NCBI GenBank assembly: GCA_025765615.1 | Contig: JAIVFJ010000001.1 | Span: forward strand, 909,538 to 973,537 | Direction: 5' to 3' | Source of the DNA: Zopfochytrium polystomum | Lineage: Eukaryota; Chytridiomycota; Chytridiomycetes; Chytridiales; Chytridiaceae | Length of the DNA: 64,000 nt | Shown here: positions 42,708-53,674 of the stretch, in pieces | Numbering within the stretch: the stretch's first letter is position 1 | Layout of the letters: every line of letters begins with the position of its first letter | Translations under genes and position numbers: made by a program | Notes under the pieces: model-generated | The model's input: only the letters and a program-made list of their open reading frames with translations | Told to the model about the DNA's origin: nothing | Databases searched by the model: none

Positions 42708-43099
42708 TCGCGGTGGAAGGGGGATGGTCTGTTTGTTGTGTGATATTGCTAAATATATACAGTATTTTGCAGATAATGGAATTCGTTCTCTTCCCTTTCA
42801 GTCCAAAGCCAGCGGTCAAATTTTTATGCAGAATTCAAACGTCAATTTGGGGTCGCGACATGTTGCGTCATCCACCTTCCCTCGAATCCAGAACATTTCA
42901 CCGTGCGGTCTCTCGTGCATACGACCGCAGTGCCTGTGTCCGAGCAGTGCTCCACAGCGCGAGCGATGATCCCACATTCCACTTATAGCATCGGGGTCCG
43001 CATCGTCAAAAACGTGAGTCGCCAGACACCACCTATCTCCTCGTGCAGGAGACTGTTACCCCGGGCACTTCGAATGTCGGTAACCCCCAACAAAAGAGA

Positions 43100-43438
43100 T
43101 GACGTTCAGGGCTGCAGTGGTGGGAAGACAGTGGACTCCCTCTGATGTTCGACGAGGAAGCAGTTCGACGGGCATCATACCATGGGCACACCAACCTCCT
43201 TCAGTGGTGGAAAGACTGCGGGCTCGCGTACATATACGATGAGGCTGCGATGGACGGCGCGAGCGAAAGAGGCGAAGCGGAGGTACTTCAGTGGTGGAAG
43301 GACAGCGGGTACGAGCTCAAGTTCACCCAGAAAGCTGTGCTTGGCGCCGTCCGGGGCCATTGCAACGAAAGCTTGCAGTGGTGGAAAGGCAGCGGAATCA
43401 GTATGGTAGTGATCGAAGTTGGTGGAGAGACCGCCTGA
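43100..43438 (+). CDS. short 'LQWWK..SG' repeat ORF, probably a fragment
   Basis: An open frame after a TGA at about 43098 contains four imperfect units: LQWWEDSGLPL, LQWWKDCGLAY, LQWWKDSGYEL and LQWWKGSGISM, spaced about 30 residues apart with A..GASERGEAEV-like helices between, an ankyrin-like arrangement known from expanded families in zoosporic fungi. It starts abruptly with a repeat (first Met 43145) and stops after the fourth, so it is probably a gene fragment rather than a full protein. Confidence 0.5.
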
Positions 43439-44501
43439 AGCAAACGGACTAAGGAACGGACACCTCGAGGCAAGATCCAGTTACAGAATTATGAAATGCT
43501 GGCGTCTTTTTTGAGCTAACCCTTCGCCTCTACTTTCTGGCATCATGAGGCCCGCGCCAAGCGGGAGCGTGCTGTACCAAGTCATGCTTCCAACGCAGTT
43601 CCACCCGGCATCGCTGTGCTCAGCCCACGGCATTTTCTCGCCCCCGCCGCATACCACCCGCGCCTCCCACCAACTTTTATCGCCCTGCCGACAACCAGAG
43701 CGACCCAACTCCGTCCCGCCACGCACTTTGGCGGCGCGTGAGGGGTTTGCGTTTGGTGTTTGTTTGTGGGTTCTCCCCCCAAAAATCATGCCATCCCTTG
43801 AATCACTTTCTACACACCGAAAATTGACGGCCCCCAGATCCTCCTGTTTCCGCAAAAACCCTTTCTTCCAAACACTTAGGAGACCTCATCGCTTTTCATC
43901 CCTCGTCACCTCAGGAACAGGCGGTCGCTGGGGGTCTCGAGCGCAATCAGGTGCAGAAGCAGCGTTGCGTGGGGAACACATACGCGTCTTGAAAGGGGGG
44001 AAGGGTACCGTCTATTTTTCGATGATGCCATGCCAGCAGGGTTGATTGTTCACTGGGCATTCCGTGAGCCGTTCGCCGGCGGGAGCTCAATGCAGCATTT
44101 TAATCAGAGGCTCGGGAGTCCGACATCGTGTCTCTCTGTCGCGCGCTCTCTCTCTCTCTCTCTCTAACTTTTCTTCTGGTACAGTTTGTTTTTGCATTTT
44201 TATTAGTGTTTTTTGGGTCAATTGTTTTTCAAGCCAAGAGCTGATGAGAAACGAATTCCATTTATCCTTAATTGACTATGTGTGTGTGTGTGTGTGTGTG
44301 AGTGTGTGAGTGTGTGAGTGTTTGTGTTTGCCGGCCCGGTTCCGCGTGCGGAGGCAAATGTTCAATGCGTGCGGAAGAAACGGAAAAAGAAAAAAGATGA
44401 ACGGAAAACAGGTGGAATAGAAAAAAATAAAAAATAAAAAAGAAAAAAGAAAACAAGAAATAATAAAGATAAAGTGTTCCAGTTCCAGAAGAAGCAGCAG
44501 C
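43439..44501. other. intergenic with GT microsatellite
   Basis: Overlapping ORFs at 43481-43855 (minus) and 43545-44045 (plus) are open but have no recognisable content. A (TG)n/(GAGTGT)n tract lies at 44280-44325, and A-rich sequence directly precedes the array member at 44502. Confidence 0.4.
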
Positions 44502-45231
44502 ATGCAGCAGCAGCAAGCTCTTCCCGCAAACAACCCACCCGCACCCGCGACCATGCACACCCGCGAGTCCAAACCACACCCGCCCCAAACACAGATTGCG
44601 CAGTGGGTTGCGGCGCCCCAACAAGGCCCCGTCGTCAACCTCGTCTTCCAACTCGCCGTGCCCGCAGACCAGCTGATGCGGACCGGCGCATTCCAGCTCT
44701 TTGCGCCCCGCCTGTCGTTCCAGGTCCCCAACCACCAGGGCCAAGCCTTCCACCCACAACCGTCCACGCAGGCCGCCACCCTCCGATTTCATAAGCCTCC
44801 GTCGCACTCATTTGCGCACCCGACGCCCACCGCAAGCCCTACCCCGCTGCGCAAGCTTGAACCCGCTCTTGGCACACCACCATCACCACCACCACCACTA
44901 CCCTCCATTACCACAGGAACCCCCACCCCACCCGTCACCCCCAACCACCAAAAGCACACGCCAATCCACAACGCCGCCCCGCCGCCCAACGATCACCACC
45001 GCACCCAAGCCCACCACACCAGCTCCCCGAAACCGCGCCGTCGCCCCGTGCCCGCACAACCGCCGTAGATCCCAGTGCGTAGCGTGCTTCGAGCTCGGCC
45101 ACGGCGGAGGATCCATCTGCATCCACCGCCGCCGAAAGGCCGGCTGCAGGCTGTGCGCCGCGGAGGGACGCTGCCACAATAACAACCTGGATGGACGGCG
45201 CCGCCGCATCCGAGGGCCGAATACGTACGTC

Positions 45232-45262
<31 letters not shown>

Positions 45263-45411
45263 AAGTAAGTAAAATGACGGCGACCAAGGCGACGACGGCA
45301 GAGGGTGGAAAAGAGAGAGAGGTCCCGCCCGCGTCGGCAAGAACGGTCCCTGGCGCATTCAGCGTCGAGGCGCTGTGCGGGCAGGCCGTCTCCCAGCATC
45401 ATCCGGAATAA
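44502..45411 (+). pseudogene. CxH-x6-CxxC array member 4, divergent and frameshifted
   Basis: The first frame (ATG 44502, MQQQQALPANNPPAPAT) runs as a Pro/Thr-rich region to TAG at 45066-45068. One base shift near 45045 gives CPHNRRRSQCVACFELGHGG and GSICIHRRRKAGCRLC, then RRRRIRGPNTYVPPPP up to a stop at about 45411. Both C-x-H-x6-C-x2-C units are present but the spacing and the tail differ most from the other members (no TPGPSEC block). Either a pseudogene or a sequence error at the Pro/Arg-rich run. Confidence 0.55.
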
Positions 45412-46295
45412 AGGGGTGGAGGGTAGGGAGGAGTATAGTGTTAGCAAACGTTGGTGGTTGGTGGTGGTGGGTTGATTGTCTTTCTTTTGAATTATTTATG
45501 TTTTTTTTTTGTTTTTTTTTTTGTTTGCATCAGAGAAAACGAATACATGCGTGCGGAGGGGGGTCATCAATTGGAAACTAACGCGGATATGCAGTTCGAC
45601 CGATTAGAGGGCTAGGAAAAAAGGGGGAACCGGGCAAGGGGTTCGAGGAGAAGCGTGGCGCACCTAGAAGCAACGCGCTACAAAACGGAACCCAAAAAAC
45701 CTCCTGTTTTAGTGTTTTAGCATGAGCGCCAAAAATTTCGTAAGTGTCGGAGAGGGAGGAGGGGATTGAGTTGCAGGAACTTTTGCCTTTCAGTTCCGAA
45801 AGGCTTTTAATAGAAGGGAGAGGATTACCATATTGAGGGAGTACCTGGGTTGAGTTGAGGCGGTGAAGCGCACGGCTGGCCTCCTGGCCTCGTGATGAGC
45901 AGTGAGCGTGGCCTTTTTCTTCCAGCCACGCATATTGCTGTGCAGCCATGTGGACGAATGTTGGCGGCCTTTCTTGAATGCTTCCGCCCCAGCCTCGGCC
46001 TTCCATTCCCGCTTGAGTCCGCGTCGAGCGACCCGACCAACCATCGGGAAAGATTTCAGCCACGCATGGGGCTTCACCATGAGGTGACGCAAACGGGCGG
46101 ATGCGATCCATGAAGGATCCGCTGAACTCTCCTCTCTGTTTCTGTCTCTCTCTGTCTCTGTGCAAAACAGAGATATCATATCACACCACCAACAACCCCT
46201 AATCTTTTCTCCCTTTCTCCTCCTCCAAACACAACCTTCCAAACTCTTTCGCCTCACGCGTCTCAACATCTCACTCAGAACGCACTAGAGTCCTC
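45412..46295. other. intergenic stretch
   Basis: Several overlapping minus-strand frames at 45578-46269 are open (one begins MVGRVARRGLKREWKAEAG at 46040) but no family or clear codon bias is visible; I do not call a gene. The last 160 bases are the promoter and leader of the transporter. Confidence 0.4.
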
Positions 46296-48552
46296 ATGCC
46301 ATCATCCGCCACCAAAATCGCCGCGCTAGTGTCATCCACACCCGCGTCTCAGCACTTTTCCCGCACAGACGGTGACGCCGCCGGGTTCATCGCATCATCG
46401 TCGGTGTCGTCGCCGAACGCGGAAGGCGGGCGACCACCCCATGTTGAGCCGCTGTCGGTCGCAGACGACGGCCTCGCGGAGCCGCTAGCGGGGCAGGAAG
46501 GTGCTCCGCGTGGTTTTGTGCCGCCAAACAGCGCTAACGAACAACCAAAAAAAATTTAGCTTTCGAATCGTACCCGGACGGCGGCCGCGAGGCGTGGACG
46601 ATGGTGGCCGCGTGTTTTGCCCTCTTCACGACGCTCGGCTTGAACTTTGCGTGTAATTTACCCTCATACTCTCCGCCGCCCCTCCACCACTCCCCATCTT
46701 CGATGCGCATTTCATGAACACCTCCATACCTCCCGACCCCAATCCCCGAACAAAAGGGGGTGTCCTTCAGGCCCGCTTCGTCGCAGACGGTCTCGCGCCA
46801 GCATCAACCATGGTATGGGTTGGATCGGTCCAGACGAGCTTCGAGGCCATGATTGCGGTACCAGGGGCGCGGCTGGTCGAGGCGTACGGGCCGGTACGAG
46901 TAATAGCACCTTTTACTTTCCTTCCCGCCTTCTCAGCCCCGTTTCCGGTCTCCATCGCAGCGCCGTGTCGCACTCATCGGAACGCTTCTGGTCGCAGCCG
47001 GTTCCGCGCTCGGAAGCTTCTTCACAGAGAGCGTACCGGGGCTGATCGTGACAGAAGGCATGTTGTTCAGATGTCGGCTGACAACCCGCTATCACCTCGA
47101 GTACATCCTGACAACACCCATCCTCGCCCAAACCCCGAAACAAAAAAAAGGCATCATGTTCGGCCTTGGCCAAGCGCTCTGCTTCTTCGCAGCCGCAACG
47201 CTACCGTCGGCATATTTCCTTCGGCGACGTAACCTAGCGTGAGCGCAGCCGTACCATGCGTCCTCCCTCATCCGGCCTTATTTACTCACCCATCTCCCAC
47301 CCTCCCGCTCGGCCTCCTCGCATCTAAAGCACGGGCATCGTCTTCGCCGGCTCCGGTGTCGGCGGCGCCATCTACAGCCTCCTGACGGCCGCCCTCCTCT
47401 CGTGGCTGAGCCTCCGCTGGACTCTCCGTATCCTCGGCGCGCTCATGCTACTGGTCAACCTCCCGGCGGCGCTTGTGCTGCGGACGCGGACGGCGCGGGC
47501 GGAGCCGATGGGAGGCGCGGGGAGACGGATGTTCAAGTGGTTCGTACGCTATATTTCCTTTTTTCAACTGCCGCGCGGCTGACGGAAGGGGGCGATGGGT
47601 TCGCGCAGGTCTGCGTTTGGGGACCGCCGGTTCACGTTGCTGCTGGTGGGCAGCAGCGTCGCGCTGTTCCCGCTGTTTGTGCCGCCGTTCTTTTTGCCGC
47701 TGTACGCGACGAGCGTGGGGCTGTCGCCGACGGTGGCGTCGGTCATACTTGCCGGTAAGATCCGTCGGTGGAAGTGGGGGTGCTGTTTCCATTTTTTAGA
47801 CCCGACGCTCACTCCGTCCGGCGGAAAAAAAATAGGCTTCAACTTGGCGAGCGCGTTCGGGCGACTGGGGTTCGGGCTGTTTGCGGACTCGCTGCTGGGA
47901 AGCCTGAACACGCTGGTGGTGTGTCTGCTGCTTGTCGGCGTGTCGACGCTCGCAATCTGGCCGGTGGCGACGACAATGGGGCCGCTGTAAGTGGTTGTTG
48001 TTGTGTTTGCCAAGACGCGAGCTCCCTTTTTCTTAAGTCTCTCCTAATCCACTCTTGTCCCCCCCAACAAGAATTGTGTTCGCCGTGGTGAACGGACTCT
48101 GCGCTGGTCAGTTCCCCGAACTTCCAGTTATTCGTTTTTATTGCGGACAGACACTCTTAAAATCCCATACCTAGGCGGCATGTTCAGCCTGATCCCCGGC
48201 ACCGTCGCCAACATCTTTGGGAGCCGCGACCTCAGCGAGTTCTTCAGCCTGAGTACTGTCCCGTATTTTTCTCAATACGTGCTTTCCTCGGTCGTCCCCT
48301 AACCCTCCAATCGATCACGACAAAAAAAAAAAAAAACAAAATAATCTCTTAGTCATATTCTTCTGGCTCCCCGGCTACTTTCTCGGCTCCCCGATTGCAG
48401 GGTACCTGCTGCAAGCGTTCGGCGGGCCGGAGGCGGGGCTGGCGGCGTACCGGCCGGCGATATTTTACTCTGGCGCGCTTTCGCTGGCGTCGGCAGTGTG
48501 CGTGCTAGCGGTGAGGGTACTGCAGGACAAGCGGTTGTTCAAAAAGATTTGA
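46296..48552 (+). CDS. MFS transporter, monocarboxylate-porter (MCT) type, 11 exons
   Basis: Exons by eye: 46296-46500, 46560-46652, 46757-46893, 46961-47057, 47151-47238, 47330-47539, 47609-47754, 47836-47986, 48072-48106, 48175-48252, 48353-48552. They total 1440 nt (479 residues) with every junction in frame. A Ser-rich cytosolic N-terminus precedes FESYPDGGREAWTMVAACF, the conserved start of the first membrane helix in fungal MCT-like porters. Further signatures are VWVGSVQTS, FGLGQALCFFAAATLPSAYF, FAGSGVGGAIYSL and PLFVPPFFLPLYA; about twelve hydrophobic helices can be counted. Family members move short monocarboxylates, riboflavin or related compounds across the plasma membrane; the substrate is unknown. 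Intron 4 (47058-47150) starts with GC rather than GT. Confidence 0.88.
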
Positions 48553-48607
48553 GAGAATGGGATTTGGAGGATCCTCTGCGCATGGTATGATTTTAGAGCA
48601 AGTCCGT

Positions 48608-48608
<1 letters not shown>

Positions 48609-48640
<32 letters not shown>
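48609..48640. repeat. poly-A run
   Basis: Thirty-two consecutive A residues just beyond the MFS stop codon; slippage-prone and possibly of variable length. Confidence 0.9.
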
Positions 48641-48645
<5 letters not shown>

Positions 48646-48855
48646 GCCTTTTTGTTCGCCTGGGGACGTTCGTTCGGAACCCCAGGCGGGCGATGACCTT
48701 TTCGCTGTCCAACCGGGTGAATGATAGCAAGAGTAACTTTATGGCGACAGAGAAAGAGTGACATGTTATCCGGCTCGGGGTTTCGACAACGAAGTAATTC
48801 ACGCGGTGTGCGGCGGAGCGGGCTTGGATCGGAGAATGAAAAAATTGAGAGACAG

Positions 48856-48858
<3 letters not shown>

Positions 48859-48904
<46 letters not shown>
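48859..48904. repeat. GA microsatellite
   Basis: An uninterrupted (GA)n tract of about 46 bases between the transporter and its truncated copy. Confidence 0.9.
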
Positions 48905-48907
<3 letters not shown>

Positions 48908-49139
48908 TGGAAATGAAGTTTACTGGACCTCCTCGCCCGCCCCATCGCCGCCGCTGCCGTCGAGCACACGGAGAACTAGCCGCGGCGACTACGACGTCGA
49001 CGACGACGCCGTCTGGCTTGCATCGTTGTCGTCGTCGCCAAAACCGCTGATAGCAACAACACACACTCGTGCGCAGCAATCCTTCGCCGTCGGCGGCGGC
49101 GATATCCCTCTTGACGATGTGGCGCGGCCGGCGTTACAG

Positions 49140-49640
49140 GCAATGTCAATGACCGAAGGCGGGCACCACCACCACCAACACGACGCGCATGCGCCCCCGG
49201 ACCTTGATTTGGACCAGATGGAAGCAGACACTGGCCGGGAAAGAAGGTGTGCGCACACACAAACACACGCGCACCAGAACACACCGCACACATACACACA
49301 CGCACGCACCCCCATACCAGAAAGCATGCGCGCACACTCACCCACGTTATTTAAACTGTCAGCATTTGAATCCCACCCGGACGGCGGGCACGACGCGTGG
49401 GCGGCGGTGGTGGCGTGATTTGCGCTGTTCACGACGATCGGCGGGCTCTACTATTGTACGTCCTTTTACTTTTATTTCATTTTCTTCAACCTTTTCCTCA
49501 ACCTTCCTCCTTCTCGCTACCCCCCCTCCTACAACAAGGGGCGTCTTCCAGGACCGCCTGGTGTCGGACCGACGCTGGCGTGGATTGGATCGCTGCAGGC
49601 GACGTCACCGCGTACGGCCCGGTAAGACTCGAGGCGAGGA
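49140..49640 (+). pseudogene. truncated second MFS (MCT-type) copy
   Basis: After a His-rich N-terminal ORF and a CA-rich intron-like stretch, AFESHPDGGHDAWAAVVA matches FESYPDGGREAWTMVAA of the transporter at 46296. The next codon is TGA where the intact gene has Cys, then FALFTTIGGLYY and, beyond a 90-base intron-like stretch, GVFQDRLVSD. Similarity ends near 49640 and no later transporter exon exists, so only the first helix region remains. Confidence 0.65.
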
Positions 49641-50105
49641 GGGTTGATTTGGTTGCCGTTGCGCGTTTGTCCGGCCTCTGGAATGCTGACTCGTCCCCGC
49701 TTGGGGAACTAACTTCATCAGCAGCTGAAGATTCACTGAGAGAAGCTTGAGTGTAAAGGCTGGCAGTCATAACCCCTTTAAGCAAAAGTTATTGGGATGG
49801 ACAACAAAAAACTCGGCGAAAAAACCCACATTTGGGACTGTAGTACTAAAACGGTTAAGCGACTGAAAGTGAGACGGTGGAACAGAAACAGGAGCAAGCT
49901 TTTCGAATAGAGTAAGCGAGAGAGACACCAGAAGAGGCGCAAAGTACAAAAAAAAAAGGGGTTCGGGTTCGGGAGACAGGGGACACAAAAACCAAGAGAT
50001 ATCTCTTAGCAATGGTAGGGGAAGAAAGCAGCAAATAAAAAATAAAACTCCCCCTTCTGGATCTTATACACTTAACCCCACCAACGTCACGAGGGGTTTC
50101 CACAC

Positions 50106-51922
50106 TCACGCGCTCTTCACCTCCTGCACAACCTCATCGCCGACGAGCGCCGCGCGCTCAATCACCTCGACGGCGGCGGTAGCCGCCGCAACAATCCGCC
50201 TCGCTGCGACAGCGAACGCGGCGAGGGCCGCGACGGCGACGACGACGAGGGCGGTGACGGGCTCCGTGGAAAGGTAGATCCGCAGCATCGGGGCGACGTC
50301 CCTTGCGGCGGCGGTGGCGCGCGCGGCGACGACGACGGCGGCGACTGAGGCGAGGGTCGCGACGGCGGCGGCGGCGGTTGCGGCGCGGGCGGCGCGGAGT
50401 GCGGCGCGGAGGCGTTTGCGCGGGTCCTTGGCGACGGCGGCAAGGTGAGCGGCGACTCTGCCCGGGGTCGGGGCGGGGTCGGGGGGCTGGTCCGTGGTGG
50501 ATTTCGCGGTTGCGGAGGCGACGGCTGCGGCGGCGTAGAGGAGGGAGGAGGAGCGGACGACGAGGACGAAGGGAGCGACGTGGGCGAATGCGGCGACTGC
50601 GACGGCGGCCCAGGCGGCGACCCGGGTCGTTTTGAGGATCGCGCAGAGGCGGGCGTTTGCGTCTGCGGGGAGGCCGCCGAAGTTGGGGCAGGCGGAGGTT
50701 GTGTAGCACTGGAAGGCGGCGCAGGTCGGGGAGGAAGCGTCGCAGGGGGCGGAGGGGCAGATGCGGGTGTCGCCGAAGGTGAGGGAGGCGGAGACGTTGA
50801 CCATTTGTCCTGCGAAGGGACCGTCGGTGGCGAGGGTTGGGATGTTGGAGACGGAGGCGAAGGGGCTCAGGAGCAGGACCAGCGGGATGAAGAGCAGGCC
50901 CGTGCACGGGACGAGGCAGTTGGTGAACAGGGCGGTCTCGGTCTTTGGGAGCGGGGCGGGGGCGGGGGCGCTGGAGCTCGGCGACTTTGCGGCGGCAGCC
51001 TCGATGGCGGCGACGAAGGGCGCGAAGGCTTTGCGGCGGCCGAGGGTGACGGCCAACAGCGCGAGGGCGGCGGCGGCGAAGGCTGTGACGAAGCTGAACA
51101 GACCGCCGCCGCGGGTGTGGGCGTTGGGGACGGCGGCGAGGGAGGAGGAGGAGGCCGGGGAGACGAGGGCGATGATGGCGGCGAGGGGCAGCAGGCAGCC
51201 GATGGCAAAGACTGCGGTGGCTCCCACGATGGCGAGGGAGAGTTTGCGCAGCTTGGAGACCTGTACGGCGGATTGTTGCTGTTGCACGGCTTTTGAGAGG
51301 AAAAACAGGATCAGAAGGATGGTGCCGTAACCGGACAAGGCTCCGATGATCGAGGCGACGCACGCGACGTCTCCGGCGGTGCACAGCGAGGAGCTCTGGG
51401 ACGCCGAGAGCACGTCGAGCGGAGAGCACGGTTCAATCTCGTAGCACTGAAAGTAGATGCAACCTGGTGCTGTGCAGGTGGACGGACAAACGCGCTGTGA
51501 CGTGAGAGAAACGGCCACTGTCCCGTTATATCTGTGTTAGTGGAGTGGGCGGGAGGGCGGGAGGGAGACGTTGGTGAAACATTGACGATGGGAGAAGAAT
51601 TTAGCCGCTAATGTTTTTTTTTCTGTGGTTTTGATCCTGGTCCACGGGCGCAGCAGCAGAAGCATGCATACCTTCCAAACGAGTCGCTGCGAGGCACGTT
51701 CTGAAACTCGATGAAGGGGGTGTCGGCCACCGAAGACAGCAACCAAGCCGCAAACGAGATCAGAGCAGCGGCGAAAATGAACAGGACGAGCTGCAGCGCG
51801 GGCACGGCGGCGGTGGTTGTGCTGCTGCCGGAACTACTGCTGTGGGTCAGCGGAGCATCACCATCGTGATGCTGCTGCTGCTGCTGTTGATCTTGTTGAT
51901 GATGATGATGATGTGACTTCAT
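50106..51922 (-). CDS. multipass membrane protein with duplicated Cys-rich loop
   Basis: Exons 51672-51922 and 50106-51531 join across a 140-nt GT-AG intron (GTATGC donor, AACACAG acceptor), giving 558 residues. The N-terminal 35 residues are His/Gln/Ser-rich, followed by about eight hydrophobic helices. Two extracytosolic loops share a pattern: RVCPSTCTAPGCIYFQCYEIEPC after helix 1, and RICPSAPC..TCAAFQCYTTSACP between helices 5 and 6. Each is followed by a helix pair, so the protein looks like two copies of a helix-Cys loop-helices module. I know no named family with this layout. Cysteine pairs suggest disulfide-bonded ectodomains at the cell surface; sensor, channel or wall-linked roles are all possible. 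Confidence 0.7.
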
Positions 51923-52084
51923 TTGGTTTGTGAGTGGGAGTTGGGAGTTGGGAGCTGGGAGTGTGTGTGATTGTGCGTGTGTGATTGAGGGCGCGGCACG
52001 GCACGGCACGGGAGTTGGGGCGGGGCGACCGGGCGCCGGCGAGCGACAAAACCCAACAGCCGGCAGGCAGAGTAGACAGCCAGC

Positions 52085-52085
52085 C

Positions 52086-52122
<37 letters not shown>
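52085..52122. repeat. GACA microsatellite
   Basis: (GACA)n, about nine units, in the leader of the minus-strand membrane-protein gene. Confidence 0.9.
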
Positions 52123-52124
<2 letters not shown>

Positions 52125-52271
52125 AGCCAAGGAGACTTCTTCACTGCTTATCGATAATTTGTAAAAAAAAATTTTTTTTTTCCATTTTGTTTTTGCGCTT
52201 TTCGTCCCAGAACCAAACACCCCACTTGGTTGAACCACAAACACCCCAGATTCCAAGCCCCACCAACTCAC

Positions 52272-52990
52272 ATGGATGTCAAGATTCAACTCGCACCCAA
52301 GTCGACCATCACAACCAAGGCCCTTATCGACTCTGGATGATCCTGCAACATCATTGATGCCACCCTTGTCAAGTCTTGTGCCATTCCCACCATCAAGAAA
52401 TCCACACCCCTCAAGGTCCACTTTGCCAATCATGCTCTGTTCAAGGAAGTCAGCCATGAAACCAAGCTGAACCTCCACATCCAAGACTTTCCACCCCCCA
52501 TGGTCAACCTGGAAGTATTGGATCATGGCTCACCCACATTCTCTGTCATCCTGGGATTACCATGGCTGCAAGCCCAGAACCCTGCCATTGACTGGGTCAC
52601 TGGTCAAATCCAAGATCCACCAATTGGAACAGTCACCCAAAACTCAAGCCGAGCCCCCAAGTCTCATGCTCACAAGTCCTTGATTCAAGGTTCACAGCCA
52701 GGTATTGAAGACCAACCACCAAAGTCAACTCCAGTGTCAGTCTGCAGTACACAAATCCCAGCCAAGACTCAAGTTCCACAGTTCACAGTTCACAGTCAAG
52801 ATTCAAGTAGAGCTCATGGAGCTCACAGTCATGGTCAAGACTCTTGTTCACAGAACCCACAGTCAAAGATTCAAGTACCACAGTTCACAGTCCATATTCA
52901 AGATTCAAGCTCCACAGCTCACAGTCTTTGCCAAGAACAGAACTCTCAGTCAAAGATTCAAGAATCACAGTTCCCAGTCAAGAATTAAAG
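52272..52990 (+). mobile_element. Ty3/gypsy retrotransposon protease fragment
   Basis: The plus strand reads MDVKIQLAPKSTITTKALIDSG, an in-frame TGA, then SCNIIDATLVKSCAIPT, FANHALFKEVSH and SVILGLPWLQAQNPAIDWV. This is the retropepsin of Ty3/gypsy elements: the ALIDSG active site and the ILGLPWL...NPxIDW end. A Gln/Ser-rich repetitive stretch follows (SQDSSRAHG, VPQFTVH units) to a stop at about 52988. No reverse transcriptase follows. A broken active-site neighbourhood and truncation mean it is dead. Confidence 0.7.
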
Positions 52991-53114
52991 CCCCACTGCT
53001 GAAGAGAACAGAAGGACAGACCGTGCACCTGAAGGGGCAAACGGTTTCACCCCACCATCCAAGGCACACCTTTCACTGCTTCCTGACAGTGTGTGGGCCC
53101 ATGCTATTTCCAAG

Positions 53115-53591
53115 GTGTAAACAGTCTACTTTGAGTGAGTGAGTGGAAGGAGTGAATGCAGTGGAGATGTGTGTTTGTGGGTGGTCCTTCTCCCCAACTT
53201 GGAGAGAAAGAGAAAAACTCTGTTATGAATTATTGATACATGATGATGATATACACACTGTAATAGTTGCTAGGCAAGCGTGACCGGCACAGGGTAAAAG
53301 CTCTCCTATAGGAAAACTGTTGACACCGGGTTTCCGTTCCACTTAATGCTGGAACAGGAAATCCAGTGTAAACAGTTTTCCTCCTCCTCTGCTCAAGCAG
53401 ACAATATAGGAGAGGTTTTTACCATGCACCTGTCATGCTCGCCTAGCAACTATTAGAGCTTGCATATCATCAACATGTATTAGTTGTTCATAATAGAGTT
53501 TTTCTCTTTCTCTGAGAAGGACCACCCACAAACACACATCTCCACTTCATTCACTCCTTCTACTCCCTCACACAGAGTAGACTGTTAACAC
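53115..53591. repeat. 477-bp foldback (full-length inverted-repeat) element
   Basis: The left end GTGTAAACAGTCTACTTTGA is matched by the complement of the right end (GTGTTAACAGTCTACTCTGT). Pairing continues along almost the whole element, including GGAGATGTGTGTTTGTGGGT, TAATAGTTGCTAGGC and GCTCAAGCAGA, to a centre near 53350 (GTTCCACTTAATGCTGGAAC). It encodes no protein. The arrangement is that of a MITE or foldback element able to form one long hairpin. Confidence 0.75.
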
Positions 53592-53674
53592 AGCAGAAAC
53601 ACTCAGGTGGAACAATTAAACCAAAAGTGCAAACAGCCAAACAAGCTTTACATGCCCTTCAGTCCTACTCCTGC

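Noticed and set aside
43481..44045. Two overlapping ORFs on opposite strands (125 and 166 codons)
   Set aside because: Neither shows the codon bias, motifs or homologous copies that would support a gene.
44268..44807. Minus-strand ORF with HTHTHT and Phe-rich stretches
   Set aside because: It arises from a TG microsatellite and A-rich leader sequence opposite array member 4.
45578..46269. Overlapping minus-strand ORFs before the MFS gene
   Set aside because: Three frames are open with no clear preference and no recognisable family.
50158..51429. 423-codon Arg/Pro-rich frame overlapping the membrane protein
   Set aside because: It is a shadow frame of a GC-rich gene on the same strand; its Arg-rich composition has no domain-like pattern, and the other frame has clear helices and a matching 5' exon.
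53115..53591. Possible CRISPR-like or tandem repeat array
   Set aside because: The structure is a single long inverted repeat without regularly spaced direct repeats.
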